A stretch of DNA of 15,201 bases from Chloroflexota bacterium (lineage in GTDB: Bacteria; Chloroflexota; UBA6077), in assembly GCA_021788565.1 (NCBI GenBank), contig JAJYKO010000037.1, positions 1 to 15,201 of the forward strand. The letters run 5' to 3'. How positions within the stretch are numbered: the first letter of the stretch is position 1; the number at the start of each line of letters is the position of its first letter. The notes below the pieces were generated by a model that saw nothing but the letters and a program-made list of their open reading frames with translations, had not been told where the DNA came from and did no database searches. Made by a program: the position numbers and the translations under genes. Shown here one piece after another: positions 6,618-12,866 of this stretch.

Positions 6618-7443
6618 TGCTGTACTCCCCTAGCGTCGATATGTAATCTTCGGTAGTCGACATTCGGAACAGTTGATAGATGACCTTATTGAACGTGTCG
6701 ACGTAGCTGCGAACAATATCGACGTCTGTCGCAAGGCCACCAGGAACGGGGAATTCGCGGAAGGCATCGAAGTCGAGCAGATAGAAACTCCCGCGAGGCA
6801 ACTCTTCCCCGGGCTTGGGTAGTACGGTACTGCCGTCAGGCAGTAGCCCATGGCGGATGTTTACACCGTGTCCGTCCTCGTATCTCAGCAGGATCTCCTG
6901 CACAGACTGCATCACGCCCGGCGCGAATTGCGGAAGAGTGATTGGACCAAGGATGGCAGCGGTTATTGCTTCCTCCCAAGCCATTTCCTTCAGCCGAATC
7001 TCATTGATGTACCTCAGTCCAAGTCGGGTGACGGCAGTTGGTGCAACATGATCAATAAGGGCCTTGACGACCTCGTCGAGCCGAAGCAGGAAATCCGCGA
7101 AAGACGCATATGCCCGGGTCTCGATGCTGACTGCCTCTTGCAACAGGGTGACAGTCCACCGACGTTCCGAGTCGGCAAATTGCCAACGGAATGATCCACT
7201 TTCCTGCTGCACCTGGGGGCTCGACGCGCCAAGGCTAACGGCCAACCCCAATTCGGGTAGCTTGTCGGCCAAGGGATACCGGGCTTTGATCGCATGGTGA
7301 AACGGAGCAACGAAAGAGTCGTTCGCGATGCTGAGCTCCCTGGGGAACTTCACCTGGCATACCGAGAGAGCGAGCGGAGATCGTTCGAAGACACGGTGAG
7401 GAACACCGGGCAACTCGAGGAGCGAAAGCAACGTGGCTGGCAA
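6604..7443 (-). CDS. TIGR04255 family protein
   Basis: A 279-residue cytosolic protein of the sporadically distributed TIGR04255 family, whose function is unknown. Family-like features are the N-terminal LPGVPHRVFERSPLALSVCQVKF (11-33), a FRWQFADSERRWTVTLLQEAVSIETRAYASFADFL core (85-119), and the strongly typical TRLGLRYINEI (139-149), followed by an alternating strand/helix C-terminus with GSFYLLDFDAF (218-228). The start is a TTG at 7443 with AGGAG 7 bases upstream. There is no usable start further upstream before an in-frame stop near 7480, and family similarity begins around residue 11. It is first in a three-gene overlapping operon with an HTH protein and the SQDCDI protein. The GC content is visibly lower than in the housekeeping genes (26 of 60 bases in 6661-6720), which suggests transfer. 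Confidence 0.85.
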   Translation of the reverse strand: MPATLLSLLELPGVPHRVFERSPLALSVCQVKFPRELSIANDSFVAPFHHAIKARYPLADKLPELGLAVSLGASSPQVQQESGSFRWQFADSERRWTVTLLQEAVSIETRAYASFADFLLRLDEVVKALIDHVAPTAVTRLGLRYINEIRLKEMAWEEAITAAILGPITLPQFAPGVMQSVQEILLRYEDGHGVNIRHGLLPDGSTVLPKPGEELPRGSFYLLDFDAFREFPVPGGLATDVDIVRSYVDTFNKVIYQLFRMSTTEDYISTLGEYSNGDN

Positions 7444-7450
7444 TGTAGTT

Positions 7451-7455
7451 CTCCT
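7451..7455 (-). promoter_or_regulatory. ribosome binding site supporting the TTG start of the TIGR04255 gene
   Basis: AGGAG on the minus strand lies 7 bases before the TTG at 7443. No ATG or GTG is available between the upstream in-frame stop and this point, so this site decides the unusual start. Confidence 0.6.
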
Positions 7456-7483
7456 GACGCAATCGAGCCAGATCCAAAATCAG

Positions 7484-7503
7484 TTTACACTCTACTTTAC
7501 ACT
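7484..7503 (-). repeat. tandem AGTGTAAA direct repeat, candidate operator
   Basis: Two exact copies of AGTGTAAA (minus strand, 7503-7496 and 7491-7484) are spaced 12 bp start to start, close to one helical turn, just upstream of the TIGR04255 operon. One copy overlaps the candidate -10. This is the arrangement expected for a repressor site, possibly for the operon's own HTH protein. It is inferred from position and repetition only. Confidence 0.4.
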
Positions 7504-7523
7504 TTGGAGGCGAACATGTCCAA
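7494..7523 (-). promoter_or_regulatory. candidate promoter of the three-gene TIGR04255 cassette
   Basis: On the minus strand, TTGGAC (7523-7518) and TAAAGT (7499-7494) are separated by 18 bp and lie about 50 bp before the TTG start, in a 140-bp gap after the preceding gene. The match to sigma-70 consensus is moderate (3 of 6 and 4 of 6 bases). The gap itself is AT-richer than its surroundings, supporting an independent transcription start. Confidence 0.35.
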
Positions 7524-7583
7524 GCCGTCACTTAGGTACCATTTTCCCATTTCAGTCGTGTAAGAAACCGAGGCGCGCAGTTG

Positions 7584-8177
7584 TTACTCGCCACTCCTTG
7601 CCAGGTACCGGCGACCCGCGTCGGTGATCTCCCAGATACCGTATGGGGCATCACGTCTCAGAAGGCCTTGCTCAATCAGCTTCAGGCGTGCCCAGTGGGC
7701 GCCATTGTGCCATCGGGTGACCGCGGGATTTGACGGGAGGGGTTTTAGGTCCGCCTCGGTGAGCGCGTTCCTCAGCATGGCTCCTACGCGCTCAACTATT
7801 TCACTTGCCCTGGCCTTTCCTCCCAGTTCGGCGGTGGCCGCCAGGATTGGACGATAGAAGTCCTCTAAAGGGGTGCGGAGCCCGGGTCGGAGGCGATCTG
7901 GGCTGGTATGGCGCCCAGGGGATGTCATTCTGGGAGGCGTCCTCCGAATCGAGGTGGTTGGACTGACCAAGGTAGCCCACTCCTGGCGCATGGCGGCGAC
8001 TCTGCCCATGAACTCCTTCATGGATTTGGCCTTAGCCGCCATCCTCGTCACGGCGTCGTAGTCGCCGATCTGGAAAGCCGCGGCGCCTGTTTGATCGGCC
8101 GCGGCGATGTGCGCCTTGATCTCCTCAAACAGCATCTCGAAAGCAGTGCCTACGTTAGCTGGGCCGGTACTCACCAT
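7584..8177 (-). CDS. Mrr N-terminal-like winged-helix protein (no nuclease domain)
   Basis: A 197-residue protein. Residues 1-70 form a helical region (FEMLFEEIKAHIAA, then VTRMAAKAKSMKEFMGRVAAM), residues 71-102 a Pro/Ser/Thr/Arg-rich linker, and residues 103-194 a domain resembling Mrr_N: PLEDFYRPILAATAELGGKA, a helix ending in ALTEADL, TRWHNGAHWARLKLIEQGLL, then GIWEITDAGRRYL. In Mrr-type restriction enzymes this winged helix reads DNA ahead of a PD-(D/E)XK domain. Here the protein ends right after it, so it may be a DNA-recognition or regulatory subunit. The start is ATG 8177, with GGGAGG upstream at a 7-base spacing; a longer frame from 8306 overlaps the previous gene and is not supported. 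It lies 14 bp after that gene and is probably the last gene of the helicase-methyltransferase operon. Confidence 0.78.
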   Translation of the reverse strand: MVSTGPANVGTAFEMLFEEIKAHIAAADQTGAAAFQIGDYDAVTRMAAKAKSMKEFMGRVAAMRQEWATLVSPTTSIRRTPPRMTSPGRHTSPDRLRPGLRTPLEDFYRPILAATAELGGKARASEIVERVGAMLRNALTEADLKPLPSNPAVTRWHNGAHWARLKLIEQGLLRRDAPYGIWEITDAGRRYLARSGE

Positions 8178-8191
8178 CTCGAAACCTCCCT

Positions 8192-9283
8192 CTACACTGT
8201 CGGCGGCATGAAGCGAGGGTCGCGTTTGTTGACACGCATGATGGGATCGACCGGGACAACCCGCGCGAGCGGTTCGCCGCACACACCTCCCAGGTGCTGG
8301 AAGCACTCCCTACTGTCCACCCTCCCCAGGTTGTACGAGACAAGCTCCTCGCGCGTGGCAGAGCAGGAGATGACGCAGATGTGGGCATCCCTTCCGGTCT
8401 TCCGATCGACTCCTGGGAACCAGCCGTTGGAGACCATCCGCTCCACGTGGCCGGCGGGACTGGCGGACATAGCTATGTACAGGTGCTTGAGGCAGAGCTG
8501 GTAGAGCACTTCTGCGTACAGCTCTTCGATCTCGTCTGGGCTCATCGTTACTCGGGTCTCCCTACCACCATCCTCGTCGTACGCATATCCCCAGACGCTT
8601 GGAAGGCGGGCCATCACTGGAACGACGAAATCAACTACGATGGTCTTATCGGAGTGGTTGAAGACTGCATCTGGTTCTGGCTGTATCCCTTCAGGGCATG
8701 CGGACCGTTTCAAAGCGCCCCGGACGTAGAACTCGACGGCCTCTCCATCTCCATCTTCGTACCCAGACTTCAGCCTCGCCAGCTCCGCTCTAGCGTGAAT
8801 GACAGCCTCGTCGTGCTCCCGCACCAGCTTCTCGAACAGTGCCCGCGCCTCTGCCTCCTTGGCTGCCCGCTTCTCCTTGCTGCCCGCACCTCGCGGATCC
8901 GGCCTGGGCACGCCAACTTTCTCCCTCATCTCCTCCAGGGATGGCGGAGGCGCGCCCGACAAGATGTCCTGCTGGAGAGATGCCCAATCATGCTTGTGAT
9001 TCTCGCGCACGCACGCACTCAGGATCGACCGATATGAGTTGATCTTCTCCTTCGCGGCATTGGTCTTCGCCTTTGCCGCATTTTGAGCCCTTTCCACTCG
9101 GCGGCGGTAGACCTCATGCTTCGCCCAGGTCCCGCCCGTGGCAGCGAACTGTCCAACCATGGCAACAATGCCGACGATTTCGCCAGCCACTTTACCAACC
9201 TCTTTGACCGTCTTCGCGACCTTCTGGACATCCTTCGGGTTGACACTGGTGATAACCCGTATCAGTCCGTTCCCACCTGCCAT
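8192..9283 (-). CDS. coiled-coil protein with the accessory domain of Mrr-type restriction proteins
   Basis: A 363-residue protein. Residues 31-50 are hydrophobic and Gly/Ala-rich (weak membrane or packing helix). A charged helical region follows (54-100) ending in ENHKHDW, then a Pro-rich linker with DPRGAG and a second coiled coil (137-175). The C-terminal half (178-359) resembles a domain I recall upstream of the nuclease in some Mrr-like restriction endonucleases: VVDFVVPVMARLP, EIEELYAEVLYQLCLKHLYIAM, VSNGWFPGVDRKTGRDAHICVISC, and a closing PIMRVNKRDPRF. No PD-(D/E)XK nuclease follows, as the frame stops just after DPRF. The ATG at 9283 is chosen for its purine-rich GGGGGGAGAGG directly upstream; ATG 9307 is an alternative. 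It starts 60 bp after the methyltransferase and sits 14 bp before the Mrr_N-like gene, so it belongs to the same operon. Confidence 0.68.
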   Translation of the reverse strand: MAGGNGLIRVITSVNPKDVQKVAKTVKEVGKVAGEIVGIVAMVGQFAATGGTWAKHEVYRRRVERAQNAAKAKTNAAKEKINSYRSILSACVRENHKHDWASLQQDILSGAPPPSLEEMREKVGVPRPDPRGAGSKEKRAAKEAEARALFEKLVREHDEAVIHARAELARLKSGYEDGDGEAVEFYVRGALKRSACPEGIQPEPDAVFNHSDKTIVVDFVVPVMARLPSVWGYAYDEDGGRETRVTMSPDEIEELYAEVLYQLCLKHLYIAMSASPAGHVERMVSNGWFPGVDRKTGRDAHICVISCSATREELVSYNLGRVDSRECFQHLGGVCGEPLARVVPVDPIMRVNKRDPRFMPPTV

Positions 9284-9294
9284 CCTCTCCCCCC
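9284..9294 (-). promoter_or_regulatory. ribosome binding site for the Mrr-accessory-domain gene
   Basis: A GGGGGGAGAGG run on the minus strand directly precedes ATG 9283; its GGGGAG part sits about 3-5 bases before the start. It favours this start over ATG 9307 and GTG 9313, which lack such a sequence. Confidence 0.5.
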
Positions 9295-9343
9295 TACCAT
9301 GTGACATCAACACCCAGATGGTCCAGAGAACCCTGTATTGCGA

Positions 9344-12300
9344 TCATTCCTGTTCCCCTGCGAACGCCCCCGGCCAACCGCCGTGCCGGTCGATAACCTG
9401 ATCGATCTCGCCCATGATGCGGATGGTCTCGTGCAGGGCGATGACGATGCGGTGGTAGTGGGTGATGTCCTCGGCAGTGAGGACGCGGCCCTTGCGGTCC
9501 TTGAGCCACTTCTCGCAGACCTGGTAGCCTCCGATGTGGAAGTCCCACACGTCCTCGGGTACGCCGTGGAAGCCGACCGTGCCCGTGACATCCTCGTCCC
9601 CCGCGGCTTTCTTCGGCTTCACCGCGTCGATCCAGACTGTCTCGTTGGACCAGCCGACCCTGCTGACGACGGGCTTCTCAGGGCCACCGAAGGCGAGCTC
9701 AATGGGGATCTGTCGACCTTTCGCGACTTCGTAGCGCCACTGCTTGGAACTCACGTCGTAGCGAGCCGAAAGCGCCCGCTGTGCAGCTTCCTCAACAAGA
9801 TGAAGCTGAACGAGTTCGGAACCTAAACGCTCCATCTCGTGGAATACCTGCAAGCTAGACGGCAGCGGTAGCCTTGCGAAGTCGATCTTCAGCGCTTCGG
9901 CGTATCGCGTGCGATACTCTGGACTGTGGAACACTGCGTAGATGAAGTTAAAGATGCCTTCTGGGGTAACATTCTGGGGAAGACCGTGCTCCCCGCTCAC
10001 CCTCAGATTGAGTGCCTGTGCCAACGACTGCAAGAACTTCGCGTTGAAATTTGAGCGCCTACTTTCGCCCCACGCGAGACCACCTCGGTCACCTAGAAGC
10101 CAAAGAGGATAGCTGATGTTGCCACCACGATAGAATAGGTTCATATCGACGAGAGTGTTCGCAACGAAAACGATGTTCCAATCCTGATTGTCAGCAGCGC
10201 TTCCAGCACGTCCAATGCAGAGTGACAGATTTGGAGCGAGCATGTGCTTCATGACTTCCAGTCGAGGCCAGTCGATCATGTAGTCTGCGTAGAGCAGCGC
10301 ACGCCAATCAAAAGGTCTGTAGAGCGTGTGCCTCAACCGCTCAAGCCATCGCCCGTCCCCCCGTAGGTGTCTTCGGGCTTCTGGCAGGCTCCAGCCGCGA
10401 GTGTCTCCCGAGGCATAATTCGCCACTCTTTTGCCGGGCCAGTACCTGTCACGCAGGACTCTTGTGGGAATTTCCGCCTCCGAGGCTCGAAACTCCTCAA
10501 TTACTCTTCGGCACTCGTCCTTCTCGAACGCGTATACGATGTCGTCCCGCGACGTCTGGATACCATTCGATCCCATCAGAAACACATCCTTGACGCTCGT
10601 GTAGCGCGAGAACTCTGCCTCTGCATGCGCGCTCTGTGGGACAAAGAGATAGAATTCGGGTGCGGGCGAAACGGTCCTAGCTTCAGTCGTACGTGAAGTG
10701 TGGCTAAGAAGATGGTCGTATTTCGCCTCGCGCAAGCCCCAAAGGTCAGCGTGAGATACTGACCGGACCCTACGTGCCGTTCGTCTGAGGACGGATATGG
10801 CGACGCCGGGTTCGATATCAAACACATTCTTGTCAGGGCTTCCGTCGGGGCATGTCTCGCGCTTCTTCAGACTGCCGTGGAGGTCGACGACCGACACGGA
10901 ATCGAAGGTCCCAAGGAGGCTGTGCCTCATTCCCCGGCCTGTGGGCTCACTAATGTATCCGTGATTCGTGATCAGGCCAACGATTCCTGACCCCGCATCT
11001 GATATCCTCAGCTGGCTGAAGCGAACGAACTTCTTGTAGTCGTCTTGCGCCCATATCTTCCGCTCTCCCAACGATACTCCATTGATGGCCTTGTACGGTT
11101 CAACCAATGCCATGATTGCGTCGGACATGTTCGCCGAAAATCCCGAATACGGCGGGTTTCCGACAACGACCGTGAAATGCTGCCGCCCCTTTACCGCATT
11201 AACCGCCTCTGCCTCGTGCGCTAGCGCTGGTAGCCACTCCGCAAAGCCCATTTGCTTACCGGCGCCGCCCGCGGGCTCAAGGGCGTTGGTCAGGTAGATC
11301 CTCGCACGCTCATTGCTTTCGAAACTGTAACCGGTCTCGTGAAGCTTCAGACCAATCTTGAGGTGGGCAATGGCATACGGCGCCATGAGCAGTTCGTAGC
11401 CGTGAAGGCGGGGGAGCAGATGCTCAGGTACGTAGCTATTCCAGAGATCGATAATCTGCCGTTCGGAGTGGCCCTCGTCACGCCATTTCTCGACGAGGGT
11501 GCGGTGAATGACGTCGATCGCCTCGACGAGGAAGGTGCCGGTGCCCGCCGCCGGATCGAGGATGGTGACGAAGCGATCGGTGGGCTTGACGCCCTGGGGG
11601 ATGGACAGCCCAGCATGGCGTGATGCCATCTCGCCCCAGGTGGCAGTGTCGGCCAGGCCGTCCGCGAGGCCGAACTCGGTCTGCAGCAACTCGTGGACGG
11701 AGCGGACGATATACGATACCACCGGCCTGGGGGTGTAGAAGACGCCACGCTGCATCCGCTTCTTCGCGTCGTACTCCTTCAGGAAGAGCTCGTAGAAGTG
11801 GATGACGGGGTCTTCCTGCGGGTTGCGGTCGCCGAAGTCGCGGAGGACCGCCCCCATGTTGGCGTCGCGGAGCAGTTGGACGACCTCGTTGATACCGAGC
11901 TCGTCGAAGTCGATGCCGGTCGCTGCGCTCCCGTTCCGCCGGCGTCCGCCGAGGCGGAGGAAGGTCTCCAGCAGTTCCTTGAGGAACGGGTTAGTGATCG
12001 GGACCAGGTCCGCCATGTTGTCTGCGACGAGGCCGGCGGGACGAGAGACTCGCGCGGAGAGCAGGCCGTAGGCGATGGTCTGAGCGTACATGTCGGCGAA
12101 GTCGTCTTCGGTGAGGTCGTGGATGAGGGCCTTCTGAAAACCAGCCATGAGGCGGCGGAGCGGACCGTTGGAACTCTCGATGGCCAGGGCGTCGTTGGCC
12201 TTCCTTCGGATGGCGCGGGCGATCTCCGCGAGGCGTTCGGCAAGACGTTTCGAGGTGGTGATGACCTCGCGGTTCCGCAGGGTGAAGGCGGATCCCCAGG

Positions 12301-12862
12301 TCGCGCGCCAGGCGTCGACGTCGCGGTCGTCGGCGGGCCAGCGGAGCTTGGTCTGCAACTCCTTGGCGACGTAGTCGAGATGGAGGTTGGTATCGTCGCC
12401 ATCCCACCCGAGGACGCGCAGCGTCGGCAGGTCCCCCATCTCCTCATCCTGGGTGAAGTAGGCGAGCGATATCCGACGGTCGTCCTGCTGGCCGTAGTTG
12501 GATACGAAGAGGAGGTCGTCCATCTTCCACGCGGCGCGCTCGGCGCTGTTGGCAGAGGCGCGCTTCTTGAGAACCACGCGGCTGAGGATGCGGCGCAGGG
12601 CGACCACAGGAAGACGCTTCGGCTCGAACTTGACGAAGAAAATGCCCCACGGCTGGTTGGCCGAGAGGGGACGGAGGCGCTTGATCTCCTGGATCCTGGC
12701 GGCGCTCGCGGCGTCGATGCCCAGCTCCTCCGGCGTGTACTCGAAGGTCAGCTCCTCGAAGTCGTCGGTGCCGATCGGCCAATCCATCTCGTCGCGGAGA
12801 TACCGGACGAGAGACGGAAAGGTGCGGATGCTCCTCAACTCGGCGCGGTGATCCGTAGGCAT
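9344..12862 (-). CDS. N6-adenine DNA methyltransferase with Type ISP-like specificity region
   Basis: A 1172-residue gamma-type adenine methyltransferase. The N-terminal ~370 residues are helical, followed by RGVFYTPRPVVSYIV (about 375-388, motif X region), motif I DPAAGTGTF (436-444, S-adenosylmethionine site) and motif IV NPPY (569-572, catalytic). The second half carries the YRPFDWRALLYAD block (from Y848) and LWLLGD, typical of the C-terminal specificity part of Type ISP enzymes such as LlaGI and LlaBIII. Those are single chains of nuclease, helicase, methylase and specificity; here the helicase is a separate gene ending 4 bp upstream. ATG 12862 has AGGGG 7 bases upstream, overlapping the helicase stop. 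It would mark host DNA and choose the target site. GC content drops in the middle of the gene (see findings), pointing to a swapped specificity region. PglX (BREX) and DrmMI (DISARM) are related alternatives, but none of their partners are visible. Confidence 0.88.
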   Translation of the reverse strand: MPTDHRAELRSIRTFPSLVRYLRDEMDWPIGTDDFEELTFEYTPEELGIDAASAARIQEIKRLRPLSANQPWGIFFVKFEPKRLPVVALRRILSRVVLKKRASANSAERAAWKMDDLLFVSNYGQQDDRRISLAYFTQDEEMGDLPTLRVLGWDGDDTNLHLDYVAKELQTKLRWPADDRDVDAWRATWGSAFTLRNREVITTSKRLAERLAEIARAIRRKANDALAIESSNGPLRRLMAGFQKALIHDLTEDDFADMYAQTIAYGLLSARVSRPAGLVADNMADLVPITNPFLKELLETFLRLGGRRRNGSAATGIDFDELGINEVVQLLRDANMGAVLRDFGDRNPQEDPVIHFYELFLKEYDAKKRMQRGVFYTPRPVVSYIVRSVHELLQTEFGLADGLADTATWGEMASRHAGLSIPQGVKPTDRFVTILDPAAGTGTFLVEAIDVIHRTLVEKWRDEGHSERQIIDLWNSYVPEHLLPRLHGYELLMAPYAIAHLKIGLKLHETGYSFESNERARIYLTNALEPAGGAGKQMGFAEWLPALAHEAEAVNAVKGRQHFTVVVGNPPYSGFSANMSDAIMALVEPYKAINGVSLGERKIWAQDDYKKFVRFSQLRISDAGSGIVGLITNHGYISEPTGRGMRHSLLGTFDSVSVVDLHGSLKKRETCPDGSPDKNVFDIEPGVAISVLRRTARRVRSVSHADLWGLREAKYDHLLSHTSRTTEARTVSPAPEFYLFVPQSAHAEAEFSRYTSVKDVFLMGSNGIQTSRDDIVYAFEKDECRRVIEEFRASEAEIPTRVLRDRYWPGKRVANYASGDTRGWSLPEARRHLRGDGRWLERLRHTLYRPFDWRALLYADYMIDWPRLEVMKHMLAPNLSLCIGRAGSAADNQDWNIVFVANTLVDMNLFYRGGNISYPLWLLGDRGGLAWGESRRSNFNAKFLQSLAQALNLRVSGEHGLPQNVTPEGIFNFIYAVFHSPEYRTRYAEALKIDFARLPLPSSLQVFHEMERLGSELVQLHLVEEAAQRALSARYDVSSKQWRYEVAKGRQIPIELAFGGPEKPVVSRVGWSNETVWIDAVKPKKAAGDEDVTGTVGFHGVPEDVWDFHIGGYQVCEKWLKDRKGRVLTAEDITHYHRIVIALHETIRIMGEIDQVIDRHGGWPGAFAGEQE

Positions 12863-12866
12863 AGCG

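Noticed and set aside
8178..8306. Longer start for the Mrr_N-like protein
   Set aside because: The extra 43 residues overlap the upstream gene and look like shadow sequence; ATG 8177 has a strong ribosome binding site.
9338..9826. 162-codon plus-strand frame opposite the methyltransferase C-terminus
   Set aside because: Shadow of a real gene with no recognisable domain or ribosome binding site.
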